NCBI GenBank assembly: GCA_964352665.1
Contig: CAYGSJ010000005.1
Location: 62,001-126,000, forward strand
DNA length: 64,000 bases
Direction of reading: 5' to 3'
Source of the DNA: UBA1672 sp964352665
Lineage (GTDB): Bacteria; Pseudomonadota; Alphaproteobacteria; Micavibrionales; Micavibrionaceae
In this document: piece by piece, positions 35,376-44,189 of the stretch
How the letters are laid out: the number at the start of each line of letters is the position of its first letter
How positions within the stretch are numbered: the stretch's first letter is position 1
Notes under the pieces: generated by a model
What the model saw: only the letters and a program-made list of their open reading frames with translations
The model's database searches: none
Told to the model about the DNA's origin: nothing
Program-made: the position numbers and the translations under genes

Positions 35376-35614
35376 TTTTTCTTGACCGTATACTGTTCTT
35401 CAGCCTGCGCCAGTGATGTTCCCTCTATTTGGCTATTTTCAAGCATTAAAGGCTTTGTGTTTACCGTTTTAAATGGCGTTACATCGATGCTGGCCACTTT
35501 TGTCGGTTCGCTTTGTTTAATCAAAGCAACACCGAGCCCGATTTGGATGCAGGAAAATAGTGCAATCAGGAACAGGGTTTTGGAGCGAGGACTGACGGGT
35601 GTCTTAATTCTCAT
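35372..35614 (-). CDS. Small single-span membrane protein in the EPS operon
   Basis: The 80-residue protein has a basic start (M-R-I-K-T-P-V-S-P-R-S-K), one span (about 13-32) and a polar C-terminal part that would face the periplasm. No family is recognised. It lies 21 bases after the autokinase and overlaps the next gene, so it is likely a dedicated partner of the polysaccharide system. Confidence 0.65.
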   Translation of the reverse strand: MRIKTPVSPRSKTLFLIALFSCIQIGLGVALIKQSEPTKVASIDVTPFKTVNTKPLMLENSQIEGTSLAQAEEQYTVKKK

Positions 35615-35635
35615 ACCCTATATAATATGAGAATT

Positions 35636-37738
35636 TTATCTTGCGTAATACTGCTTATATTGCCCGTAATACTTAATCGTATCACCATAGCCGAATTGGA
35701 CGTGTTTTTTGAGGTTAATATTCGTCAAAACCGTTGCAATTGGTGCGTTTCCGAATTTAGCGAATTGTGCAATTCCGTTGTGGACAATTTCACGTGAGGT
35801 TTTATTCCAAAGCACGGCATAAAGCAGTTGGTCGGACAATCTGTGTAGGGCGCGCGCATCGGAAACAGCCATACAGGCAGGGGAATCAATAATCACAAGA
35901 TCATAAGCTTTGCGTAAGGAACGGATCAATTCATCCATTTTGTTTGAAGAGATCAGGTCAAGCGCGCTATTGGGAACCGCGCGGCCATAAATAACATGAA
36001 GACCAGACGAATCGGAGGTATTGATAACGTCCTCTAATTTATTTTGCCCGCTCAAATATTCTACCAAAGAAAATGTATTTTTTTGATCCATTGATTTGTG
36101 AACGCGGGGACGGCGCAGATCGGCATCGATCAGGATAACCCGTTCGCCCGATTTTGCAGCCAGCCGCGCCAACCATACAGAAAGAGTTGTTTTCCCTTCG
36201 TTTGGAAAAGAAGACGTAATGGTAATAACTTTGTTCTCTTCGCCCTTGCTTGAATCCTCGCGCAATCTCAAAATAAGACGTAGTGAGCGCACGGCTTCTG
36301 CAACAACGGAAGAGGGGTTTTGCAAAACATGATCGGCCACCGAAATATTTTTCTCTTTATCCGCTTTTGGAATAAGCGCGTAGCAGGGAAGACCAAGAAT
36401 ATCTTCTAACTGTCTGCCGCTTAAGAATGTGTTGCGTGTTTTTTCAACAATAAAGGCCATAAGCAGGGCCAGTAACAATGAAAGCAAACCTCCGGCGCTC
36501 AAGAGCCTCAATTTTTTTGGATAGGACGGAAAATACGGGACATGTGCAGTTTCAAGAATTTTCGCAGGTTTTTCAGACACGGTAACCTGTTTTTGCTTTT
36601 CATTCAGCTCCACTTGATAGGCTTCGTAACGTCCTATCGCTTTATCAGCAATACCTTTGAGCATTTCATATTTGGCTTTTGCCGCGTTCGATATTGTTGT
36701 GTCTTCTACAGTTTCAAGCGCTTCAGGCTTAGTCAGGGCATCCAATTGCGCTTTAGCTTGCTCATATTCCTGTCTGATCTGTGAAAGAATTACACTTCTT
36801 TCCTGCTGGAGTTTGTGGTGAAGGGCATCAAACTGTTTCGTCAGAACGATAATCTCGGGATGTTTCGGGCCATAACGATAAGAAAGCTGCTTTAGCTTCT
36901 GCTCGACTTCCCGCTTTTCAAGTTGCAAAGCCTGTACGTCGGGGGAATTCAGAATAACGGCAGCTTTGTCGTTCATGGTAATCGTGCCACTCGGATTGGT
37001 AAAAGGCGCTAAAGCAGCCTTTGCCTTGGCATATTGCAGTCTGACTTCTTCTTCCATTACGGAAGGGTGATTTTTTAGGGTTAAAGATGGCTTTGATCTT
37101 TGCTGGAACATGCGGAAATTTTCAAGATCGGCTAAAGCATTATCAACATCCATCTTCAGGGCTTGAAGACGTTGTTCCGCTTCGTAATCTCTCGCTTTAG
37201 TAACCGTTTTTGTTTCTAGAGTCTCCAGATAGGTCTCGGCAATCCGGTTTACAACTTTTGCAGCCATGCGCGGATTTGGGCTGCTATAGGATAGGCTGAC
37301 AATATAGGTTCCGGGAATAACAAAGGAAGAGAAATTTTGCTGAAACTGGGTTAACACAGGCTCGATCTGGTTGTTAATCAGGGTTTTGGAAAGCTTGTCC
37401 TGTGTTTTATAGGGATCAATGCTTTTGAAGCTGTTATTTGGCTGGAACACACTGGGTTGCGGCGTGTATTGCGGGTCATGAACAAGACCCAAATCGCGGA
37501 TAACCGGTACAAGTATCTGGGAAGAGCCAAGACGCGTTTGCTGGGTTTTGATAAAAACAGGGTCTTCCCGCTCGAATATAATTTGTGCCGTGGCCGTGTA
37601 GACAGGTTGGATATTTTGTATAATAAGAGCCGTCAGGGCAAATCCCAAAAAGGTAATACTGAAAATCAGCATGAATCGACGATGCAAAACATGCATGAGT
37701 CCCTTTTTTTTATTCTGGCCTGTCTTAAAACTTGTCAT
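35636..37738 (-). CDS. Polysaccharide co-polymerase / tyrosine autokinase (Wzc/ExoP type)
   Basis: The 700-residue inner-membrane protein controls chain length and export of exopolysaccharide. It has an N-terminal Wzz domain with a span near 24-44, a long periplasmic coiled coil, a second span near 408-432 and a cytoplasmic BY-kinase with Walker A P-N-E-G-K-T-T near residue 510, Walker A' V-I-L-I-D-A-D-L-R-R-P and Walker B D-L-V-I-I-D-S-P. The extreme C-terminus is a tyrosine cluster (Y-Y-G-Q-Y-K-Q-Y-Y), the usual autophosphorylation site. It follows the Wza-type gene. Confidence 0.92.
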   Translation of the reverse strand: MTSFKTGQNKKKGLMHVLHRRFMLIFSITFLGFALTALIIQNIQPVYTATAQIIFEREDPVFIKTQQTRLGSSQILVPVIRDLGLVHDPQYTPQPSVFQPNNSFKSIDPYKTQDKLSKTLINNQIEPVLTQFQQNFSSFVIPGTYIVSLSYSSPNPRMAAKVVNRIAETYLETLETKTVTKARDYEAEQRLQALKMDVDNALADLENFRMFQQRSKPSLTLKNHPSVMEEEVRLQYAKAKAALAPFTNPSGTITMNDKAAVILNSPDVQALQLEKREVEQKLKQLSYRYGPKHPEIIVLTKQFDALHHKLQQERSVILSQIRQEYEQAKAQLDALTKPEALETVEDTTISNAAKAKYEMLKGIADKAIGRYEAYQVELNEKQKQVTVSEKPAKILETAHVPYFPSYPKKLRLLSAGGLLSLLLALLMAFIVEKTRNTFLSGRQLEDILGLPCYALIPKADKEKNISVADHVLQNPSSVVAEAVRSLRLILRLREDSSKGEENKVITITSSFPNEGKTTLSVWLARLAAKSGERVILIDADLRRPRVHKSMDQKNTFSLVEYLSGQNKLEDVINTSDSSGLHVIYGRAVPNSALDLISSNKMDELIRSLRKAYDLVIIDSPACMAVSDARALHRLSDQLLYAVLWNKTSREIVHNGIAQFAKFGNAPIATVLTNINLKKHVQFGYGDTIKYYGQYKQYYAR

Positions 37739-37759
37739 AAGATAAAAGTATACTCTCTT

Positions 37760-38317
37760 TTAGAAACGCTCCCTGACGATGATCAGATCACCGCCGGTTA
37801 ATTTTATATTTGATGCATTTTTTACAATCGAACGATCTTCTTCGCCGTCTGTGTTGCGCACAATTTCAAATTCATCTTGATTAGCATCAGGGGTAAAACC
37901 GCCCGCAAGGGCGACGGCTTTTAAAATACTCAAATTGTCTTCGGGCATCTCATAATGACCCGGCGTTCTGACCGCGCCCATGATATAAAATCCTTTTTTA
38001 CGTACACCGTAAACAGATACAACCGGGTTCCAGATAAATCCATTTTGAAGATAGGTCTTCAGAAAAATTTCAATTTCCGATGCATCGAGGCCTGCAACGT
38101 GAACCTTTCCAATCAGGGGCATCAGGATCATTCCTGTATCATCGATTGTATAGTCGGACGATAAACTCTCTTCATTCAGCACCGAAACATGAAGAATTTC
38201 ACCGGCAGAAAAAATATGATCTTTACCGTCTTGTAAATTCTGCTCATAGGCAAGGGGCTGTTGAGCGGGTACGCTCAGCAGGGCAAGGAATATAAGAATA
38301 TTTCTTACTCTTAACAT
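37760..38317 (-). CDS. Polysaccharide export outer-membrane protein (Wza/GumB type)
   Basis: The 185-residue protein has a signal peptide (about 1-22), the Poly_export domain (S-A-G-E-I-L-H-V-S-V ... D-D-T-G-M-I-L-M-P-L-I-G-K-V) and one SLBB-like segment (G-F-Y-I-M-G-A-V-R-T-P-G-H-Y). No lipobox cysteine is visible, so it resembles the short GumB/ExoF form. It is first in a four-gene operon with the autokinase and two membrane proteins; no glycosyltransferases follow. Confidence 0.88.
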   Translation of the reverse strand: MLRVRNILIFLALLSVPAQQPLAYEQNLQDGKDHIFSAGEILHVSVLNEESLSSDYTIDDTGMILMPLIGKVHVAGLDASEIEIFLKTYLQNGFIWNPVVSVYGVRKKGFYIMGAVRTPGHYEMPEDNLSILKAVALAGGFTPDANQDEFEIVRNTDGEEDRSIVKNASNIKLTGGDLIIVRERF

Positions 38318-38390
38318 ATTGAAAAATCACGTTTTTTTAAAATAGTACGCAGAGGGCGCTAAAGATCACCATGTGCCCATGATAGACCTT

Positions 38391-38429
38391 TTATCCACAG
38401 GGGGCAAGGGGTCGGCAGTGGAAAACTGC
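38391..38429. promoter_or_regulatory. DnaA-box match and adjacent palindrome in the EPS/receiver intergenic region
   Basis: TTATCCACA at 38391-38399 is a perfect DnaA box. Twenty bases on, GCAGT-GGAAA-ACTGC (38415-38429) is a palindrome, possibly an operator. They lie in the region (38318-38494) upstream of the polysaccharide export gene. One perfect box alone does not make a replication origin. Confidence 0.35.
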
Positions 38430-38494
38430 ACTTGGATTCTGGGGGTAAATTTGGCCCGAAAATATACTAATGATACGAACGGTATTGTATAGAT

Positions 38495-39325
38495 TTATAA
38501 CGTATCATCTGCATCTTTGCCGATGTCGTGATGGATGAGCTGTGACCCAACAGGAAGTTCGATCAATTTGACGTACGCTCTTGGCGCCATCCCTTCCGAT
38601 TGAAAGAGGTCATCGAAATTATGGACAGCCTCGGCAAAACGATTTGCGGCATCCATCGGTTCAGATTCATACTGTGGTCGTTGTAGTAAAAGTGCGTATT
38701 CGAAGGTTTCGGTCTGCGCAATGATATCGGATTGTCTGCGTAGACGGGTAAGATATTTTGATAATTTTGCCGCAGCAACATTTGCTGCGGATGCTCCTTC
38801 GCCCTCCAGAATTTCGCGATAATTGCTGATGCCGATAAACACAATGAAGGTTCGCTCTCCATAACGATCCGCGCGTTCAATCGCAGAAAGAAATAACTGG
38901 TTAAAGGCGGATTTTGCGATAATACCATTGGCGCTCGGGAAATCCTGACTTTCATCCCCTATACGCTTAATCAAAGAGGTCAGGTATTTTGCATTTTCTA
39001 CCGTATTATCCAGTGCCTGGGGGTCAATTGGTTTATTCAAAGCATCATTCGCGCCGGACTTAATGGCAACGCCTTGTGTAATATCATGGCCCATTTGCAC
39101 GATATACAAATCATTGCCAGATCCGCGCCTCAGGTTCAGGGCCAAAGGCCGTGCATCCGTTAACGGGGCGGGGTCGACAAAAATCATGTCGTAACGTTCG
39201 GATTTAAGGCGCTCTACCGCATTATTTTTAACCGGTTCCAGTGTGATTTGGTGTCCTAACGGCTCAAGCCTGCTATTCATAAGCTGTGCCGTGATTTCTT
39301 CTCTATCAATAACGAGGATTTTCAT
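38495..39325 (-). CDS. Response regulator: receiver domain fused to a degenerate GGDEF domain
   Basis: The 276-residue protein (ATG 39325, AGGAA seven bases upstream) begins with a receiver domain having acidic D7, phospho-acceptor D51 and K98 (N-K-P-I-D). The second half follows the GGDEF fold (F-I-V-F-I-G-I-S-N-Y-R-E-I-L-E-G-E-G) but the signature is E-T-F-E-Y in place of G-G-D-E-F, so it should not make cyclic di-GMP. It probably acts by protein contacts. No sensor kinase is adjacent. It is divergent from rnd. Confidence 0.8.
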   Translation of the reverse strand: MKILVIDREEITAQLMNSRLEPLGHQITLEPVKNNAVERLKSERYDMIFVDPAPLTDARPLALNLRRGSGNDLYIVQMGHDITQGVAIKSGANDALNKPIDPQALDNTVENAKYLTSLIKRIGDESQDFPSANGIIAKSAFNQLFLSAIERADRYGERTFIVFIGISNYREILEGEGASAANVAAAKLSKYLTRLRRQSDIIAQTETFEYALLLQRPQYESEPMDAANRFAEAVHNFDDLFQSEGMAPRAYVKLIELPVGSQLIHHDIGKDADDTL

Positions 39326-39533
39326 GGATATGTTCCTAATGTGGTGCACTCGAATTTTAATACGCAGCCGAGCCGTTATAATAATGGCAAAAAAACCTTT
39401 AAAAAAAAACTAATAATTCATAGTGTGTGCTCATATTGTAATCTTTTCTGAATACTATACAGTATTCTCGGCATTTAAATTTAGCATTATTGATGCCAGA
39501 TTATAAGGATTTGAATGATTTTAAGGATTTCGC

Positions 39534-40142
39534 ATGAGCATTACTCTTCATAAAAATGATATTCCGGATAATTTGGATTTGGGATCAGTTGTTGCAATTG
39601 ACACGGAAACAATGGGTTTAAAGCCCAGACGCGACAGATTGTGCTTAATACAGCTCTCTGCTGGAGACGGTCAGGCCCATCTGGTGCAAATGTTTGACCG
39701 AAACTATGATGCCCCAAATCTCAAGAAATTGATTGCTGACCCCAAGGTTCTAAAGCTTTTTCACTTTGCGCGCTTTGATGTCGCGGTGCTTCGTAAGTTC
39801 CTTGATGTGGAATGCCCGAATATTTATTGTACGAAAATTGCGTCCAAACTTGCCCGAACCTACACCGATAAACACGGGCTGAAGCATTTATGCAAGGAAT
39901 TGCTGGATATTGAAATCAGCAAAAACCAGCAATCTTCGGATTGGGGCAGTGAGGAATTAAGCACAGAGCAGATGAATTATGCCGCGAATGATGTGTATTA
40001 CCTGCATAAAATAAAGGCGGTCCTTGATAAGATGCTGGAACGTGAAGGCCGTGCTGATCTTGCTAAGGCGTGTTTTGATTTTGTCGAAACGCGTGCAAGG
40101 CTGGATCTGGAAGGTTGGTATGTCGATATTTTCGAACATTAA
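39534..40142 (+). CDS. rnd: Ribonuclease D-type 3'-5' exonuclease
   Basis: A DEDDy exonuclease that trims tRNA and other RNAs. The 202-residue protein has D23-T-E25 (exo I), F-H-F-A-R-F-D (exo II) and the late Y-A-A-N-D-V-Y-Y (exo III with Tyr). It lacks the HRDC domains of E. coli RNase D, as is common for the short alphaproteobacterial form. ATG 39534 is preceded by AAGGA. It starts the plus-strand series leading to rpoN. Confidence 0.9.
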   Translation: MSITLHKNDIPDNLDLGSVVAIDTETMGLKPRRDRLCLIQLSAGDGQAHLVQMFDRNYDAPNLKKLIADPKVLKLFHFARFDVAVLRKFLDVECPNIYCTKIASKLARTYTDKHGLKHLCKELLDIEISKNQQSSDWGSEELSTEQMNYAANDVYYLHKIKAVLDKMLEREGRADLAKACFDFVETRARLDLEGWYVDIFEH

Positions 40143-40167
40143 AAGACAGGAAAAGGGGAATACAGGC

Positions 40168-41160
40168 ATGACGGATGGTTCTTCTCAAGATATCGCCTGT
40201 GCAAAACATGTTCTGGATTCAGAGGCGGAGGCCCTGAAAACCCTTTCTGTTTCTATTGACCAGAATTTTGCACAAGCCGTAGAGGCTGTACATAAGATGA
40301 AAACCACATCCACCGGCTCTGGCCGCTTGATTGTTGCCGGTATTGGTAAAAGCGGACATGTGGCCCGTAAAATTGCCGCAACGCTAGCTTCCACAGGAAC
40401 GCCCGCTTTCTTCGTTCATCCGGGCGAGGCCAGCCATGGCGACATGGGTATGGTGACAGAAAACGATGTGGTGTTGATTCTGTCCAATTCCGGTGAGAAC
40501 TCGGAGCTCTCGGACCTGATTCACTATACGCGCCGGTACAACATCACTCTGATTGCGATGACCAGTAACCCTGAGTCTACCTTGGCAAAACATGCGGATA
40601 TCGGGCTTTTAATGCCCAAAGTGCCGGAGGTGTGCCCCAACGGTCTTGCGCCGACAACATCTACAACAATGATGATTGCCTTTGGCGATGCATTAGCTGT
40701 GGCTTTGCTTGAACGTATGGGCCTGACGCCGGAACAATATAAAGTATTTCACCCAGGTGGAAAGCTTGGCCAGAAACTTATGAAAGTGTCGGAATTAATG
40801 GTATCGGGCGATGATCTTCCGGTGGTTTTTGAATCGGCGCTTATGGATGAGGCCCTGCTGGTACTCACAGAGAAAAATCTTGGTGCGGTCCTGGTGATGG
40901 ATAAAAAGAACAACCTTCAGGGTATTGTTACAGATGGTGACCTCAAAAGGCACATGGCACCGGATTTGCTACAAAAACCAGTGACCGAGGTGATGACCAA
41001 AGATCCCCAAAGCATTGACCAAAATGCTCTGGCTGTTGAGGCGCTTGATGTGATGACAAAAATCCCGGGTCGCTATATCACCAGCCTGATTGTCAAGGAT
41101 GGAAAAGATGTTTGCGGCATGATTCGTCTGCAAGATTGTTTGCAAGCAGGGATTGCGTAA
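40168..41160 (+). CDS. kdsD: Arabinose-5-phosphate isomerase (KdsD/KpsF)
   Basis: Makes D-arabinose 5-phosphate, the first step to KDO of the lipopolysaccharide core. ATG 40168 gives 330 residues with GGAAAAGGGG upstream; an in-frame extension into rnd is rejected. A SIS domain (G-I-G-K-S-G-H-V-A-R-K, L-A-S-T-G-T-P-A-F-F-V-H-P-G-E-A-S-H-G-D) is followed by a pair of CBS domains (from about residue 210). Its place before lptC links KDO supply to LPS export. Confidence 0.95.
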   Translation: MTDGSSQDIACAKHVLDSEAEALKTLSVSIDQNFAQAVEAVHKMKTTSTGSGRLIVAGIGKSGHVARKIAATLASTGTPAFFVHPGEASHGDMGMVTENDVVLILSNSGENSELSDLIHYTRRYNITLIAMTSNPESTLAKHADIGLLMPKVPEVCPNGLAPTTSTTMMIAFGDALAVALLERMGLTPEQYKVFHPGGKLGQKLMKVSELMVSGDDLPVVFESALMDEALLVLTEKNLGAVLVMDKKNNLQGIVTDGDLKRHMAPDLLQKPVTEVMTKDPQSIDQNALAVEALDVMTKIPGRYITSLIVKDGKDVCGMIRLQDCLQAGIA

Positions 41161-41198
41161 AGTATAGTGTTGCTCACTTTCTCTTAAGGTGACGCATT

Positions 41199-41885
41199 TT
41201 GGACATCGAAAAAGCACTCGAAAATACGGAAAACAAAGAACGCATGGATCGTTTGTCAAGACGCGGCAATACAGCGCGTCTCGATTCCGGATATTCTCGT
41301 TTTGTGCGTATGATGCGTCTTGCGCTGCCCTTGTCGGCTATGGGCGTTTTTGTTGTTTTATATATTAATCCGGGTGCACAGGACAAACTGATCGCGCCGG
41401 TACAGCCAAACAAAACAGAGTTTACAGAGGAATCAATCCGGCAAAACGAGTTGATCAACCCCAAATTCGAAAGTATTGATAAAAAAAGCCAGCCCTATAA
41501 AATTACAGCAGATCGTGCTGTACAGGGATCAAAAAACAAGGATTTAATTATGCTGGAACACCCTGTGGGTGTTATGACCATGCAAGATGGTGTACGCGTC
41601 ACCATGCGTTCCGATAGCGGAGCCTATAGACAGGACTCCGAGCGATTCTTCTTACAGGGCGGCGTTTTTCTGGATCATGATCAGGGGTATTCACTTAAAA
41701 GCGAAGAGGCCCATATCGATATGCGCCAGAATTTTGCATGGTCTGAAAAGGATGTGCAAGGTCGCGGCCCTGATCTGTCCATTGATGCTAAAGGGGTGCA
41801 CGCCAACGGTAATACAGGTGAAATTGTATTTACTGGCCCGGCGAAGCTGGTTTTAGAAGATGGTTTCGGGGGGGCAGGTAAATGA
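41199..41885 (+). CDS. lptC: LPS export protein LptC
   Basis: LptC is the bitopic periplasmic link between LptFGB and LptA. The 228-residue product has one span near residues 30-50 and a beta-rich periplasmic domain (Y-K-I-T-A-D-R-A-V-Q-G, L-E-H-P-V-G-V-M). TTG 41199 is used, with AAGGTG seven bases upstream. The last four bases overlap the lptA start (ATGA). Sequence is loosely conserved in this family, so the call leans on context too. Confidence 0.88.
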   Translation: MDIEKALENTENKERMDRLSRRGNTARLDSGYSRFVRMMRLALPLSAMGVFVVLYINPGAQDKLIAPVQPNKTEFTEESIRQNELINPKFESIDKKSQPYKITADRAVQGSKNKDLIMLEHPVGVMTMQDGVRVTMRSDSGAYRQDSERFFLQGGVFLDHDQGYSLKSEEAHIDMRQNFAWSEKDVQGRGPDLSIDAKGVHANGNTGEIVFTGPAKLVLEDGFGGAGK

Positions 41886-42712
41886 GGTTACTTACGCTTT
41901 TCCTGATCTTGTATTTATATGCTGTCCCATTACAGGCGCAAACCGCACTTAATCCCGATCGTCAAAAGCCTCTGGAAATAACGGCAGATGAAAGTCTGGA
42001 ATGGCACAGGAACGAACTCTATTTCAAGGCCCGTAAAAATGTGAAAGCAACACAGGGCGACACAACACTTCTGTCTAATCTTCTAACGGCCAAGTATCGT
42101 GACGGTAAAAAGGGCGGTATCGACATCTATACAATTATTGCAGAAGGCACGGTCGAGATTCTTTCATCGCAAAGCAAAGCTTTCGGTGATAAGGCCACTT
42201 ATGACATTGATAAGGGATACGCCGTGATGACAGGTGGTGATCTCAAACTCGTTTCCGATGATCAAACCGTTACCGCCAAGGATCGTCTTGAATACTGGGT
42301 GAATGAGGGAAGGTTGGAGGCCGTTGGCAATGCAGCGGCCTATCGTTTGGGGGACAAGCTGGAGGCTGATAAGCTGATTGCCACATTCACCGAAGATAAA
42401 ACAGGCAAGCGCTCTCTAAAAACGCTTGAGGCGCTGGGCCATGTTGTGATAACAACCCCAACAGAAGTTTTGCGCGGCGATCGTGGCATTTATAACACCG
42501 CAACCGATATTGCAGAACTTCACGATAATGTAAAAATTACACGCGGGCTGAATGTTCTGGAAGGAACACGCGCGGATGTAAATCTAAAAACAAATGTCAG
42601 TCGCATCTTCGGTGGTGTTGTTGGCGGGACAGACAGTGGCCGTGTAAGGGCCGTATTTTATCCGGGATCCGAGACAAAACCGGATCAACCGACGGAAGAA
42701 AAAACAGAATAA
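41882..42712 (+). CDS. lptA: LPS transport periplasmic protein LptA
   Basis: LptA builds the periplasmic bridge for LPS. The 276-residue protein has a signal peptide ending near A-L-Q-A-Q (about residue 20) and the OstA-type repeats: L-E-I-T-A-D-E-S-L-E-W, Y-F-K-A-R-K-N-V-K-A-T and later G-D-R-G-I-Y-N. It is longer than E. coli LptA, having an extra repeat and a charged tail. Start and stop overlap both neighbours, showing tight coupling. Confidence 0.9.
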   Translation: MRLLTLFLILYLYAVPLQAQTALNPDRQKPLEITADESLEWHRNELYFKARKNVKATQGDTTLLSNLLTAKYRDGKKGGIDIYTIIAEGTVEILSSQSKAFGDKATYDIDKGYAVMTGGDLKLVSDDQTVTAKDRLEYWVNEGRLEAVGNAAAYRLGDKLEADKLIATFTEDKTGKRSLKTLEALGHVVITTPTEVLRGDRGIYNTATDIAELHDNVKITRGLNVLEGTRADVNLKTNVSRIFGGVVGGTDSGRVRAVFYPGSETKPDQPTEEKTE

Positions 42713-43344
42713 TGGAAATATTTCTAACCTGGTTATTATTTGCGTCAATTGATCTGGCAGCGGTCTTGTCCCCGGGGCCCGCATTCGTGTTTACAATCAG
42801 CCGCGCTTTGAAGTATCAAAGAAAAACGGCGCTGCTTGCAGCCTTTGGTCTTGGTATGGGTATAATGGTGCAGATCATTCTTATTCTGGCGGGGCTTTCT
42901 GTTATTATTTCCCAGTCGCTCTTTTTATCAAACTTTATCAAATATGCCGGCGCAGCATATCTGGTCTATATAGGTATAAAATCTATCAAAGCACCTAAAA
43001 GAACGTTGACAGACGATATTAAGGCCGTATCTGTAGACACGAAAGAGCCCTCCGTATTCGGCGCTATAGGACAGGGCTTTCTGGCCAATCTTCTGAACCC
43101 CAAAGCCTTTGTGTTTCTAACGGCGGTTTTTGCACAATTCATCATGCCCACTACGCCGATATGGGTGCGTGTCCTTTATGGTGCAACCTGTGTGACCTTT
43201 GAAATCCTCTGGTTTGTAACGGTGGTTATGTTTTTAACGACGCCATCGATCAGAAGACGTTTTACCGCTGTCATGCATTGGTTTGAACGCGTCTGCGGTG
43301 GGTTGCTGATCGGGCTCGGCATAAAGCTGGCCTTATCCAAGTAA
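42712..43344 (+). CDS. LysE/RhtB family amino-acid exporter
   Basis: The 210-residue protein has about six membrane spans and the family landmarks P-G-P-A-F at about residue 22, an L-G-x-G-M-G segment and G-F-L-A-N-L-L-N-P-K-A in the middle. Members export amino acids or related small metabolites; the substrate cannot be read. The ATG overlaps the lptA stop (TAATG), and lptB follows with no gap, so it is embedded in the LPS-export operon where it has no known role. Confidence 0.88.
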   Translation: MEIFLTWLLFASIDLAAVLSPGPAFVFTISRALKYQRKTALLAAFGLGMGIMVQIILILAGLSVIISQSLFLSNFIKYAGAAYLVYIGIKSIKAPKRTLTDDIKAVSVDTKEPSVFGAIGQGFLANLLNPKAFVFLTAVFAQFIMPTTPIWVRVLYGATCVTFEILWFVTVVMFLTTPSIRRRFTAVMHWFERVCGGLLIGLGIKLALSK

Positions 43345-44127
43345 ATGGTGTATGATACTGATATGATTGAACAATCACAGCACAAGCCAAGATTAAAGAC
43401 TGTCCCGAAAGGGTTGACGGCTTTACACTTGTCCAAATCCTACAAAAAACGCCCTGTTTTGCGGGATGTGAGCCTGAATATCAACCGCGGAGAGGCGGTT
43501 GCGCTGCTTGGCCCTAATGGTGCGGGTAAAACCACCTGTTTCCACATTATTACGGGTTTGATCGGGTCGGATAGCGGTGCAATTTTGCTGGATGGGCAGG
43601 ATATTACAGATTTGCCAATGTATCGTCGCTCGCGGCTCGGGGTGGGCTATCTTCCTCAGGAAGCCTCTATTTTCCGTGGTTTGAATGTCGAGGATAATCT
43701 GCGCGCAGTCATTGAGTTACAGGATTTAAGCAAGGAAGATCAGGAGCAGATGCTGGAAGATCTTCTGGCTGAATTCCGCGTTGAACACTTGCGTCGAGCG
43801 CCCTCTGTGGCTCTGTCCGGCGGTGAGCGTCGCCGTGTCGAGATTGCGCGTGCCTTGGCAGCGCGCCCAGATTTTATCCTGCTGGACGAGCCTCTGGCCG
43901 GTGTTGATCCTATTGCGGTCAACGATATTCGTAACCTGATTGCCCACCTGAAAGACCGTGGTATTGGTGTGCTTATTACCGACCATAACGTGCGGGATTG
44001 TCTGGGTATTGTGGATCGTGCCTATATCCTCCATGACGGCAGTGTTCTGATGGAAGGTAATGCCGAGGAAATCGTCAATAATGAAGATGTGCGCCGTGTT
44101 TATCTGGGCGAAGGCTTCTCTCTTTAA
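43345..44127 (+). CDS. lptB: LPS export ABC transporter ATPase LptB
   Basis: LptB powers LPS extraction by LptFG. The 260-residue protein has Walker A G-P-N-G-A-G-K-T (residues 56-63), Q-loop G-Y-L-P-Q-E-A-S-I-F-R-G-L, signature L-S-G-G-E-R-R-R-V-E-I-A-R-A-L near 155 and Walker B F-I-L-L-D-E-P-L-A-G-V-D-P. About 20 extra N-terminal residues precede the usual start; the ATG at 43363 is an alternative. rpoN follows after 62 bases, as in many proteobacteria. Confidence 0.96.
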   Translation: MVYDTDMIEQSQHKPRLKTVPKGLTALHLSKSYKKRPVLRDVSLNINRGEAVALLGPNGAGKTTCFHIITGLIGSDSGAILLDGQDITDLPMYRRSRLGVGYLPQEASIFRGLNVEDNLRAVIELQDLSKEDQEQMLEDLLAEFRVEHLRRAPSVALSGGERRRVEIARALAARPDFILLDEPLAGVDPIAVNDIRNLIAHLKDRGIGVLITDHNVRDCLGIVDRAYILHDGSVLMEGNAEEIVNNEDVRRVYLGEGFSL

Positions 44128-44189
44128 AAACTCGCATTTTACGCTTATTTCGGGGTGAATTTTCTTTCATGTCGTGATAAAATAATATT

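Noticed and set aside
38391..38399. Replication origin
   Set aside because: Only one perfect DnaA box and no cluster or typical origin genes (dnaA, parAB, hemE) next to it.
40024..40167. N-terminal extension of kdsD within rnd
   Set aside because: These codons lie inside rnd in another frame; ATG 40168 gives the standard length with a ribosome binding site.
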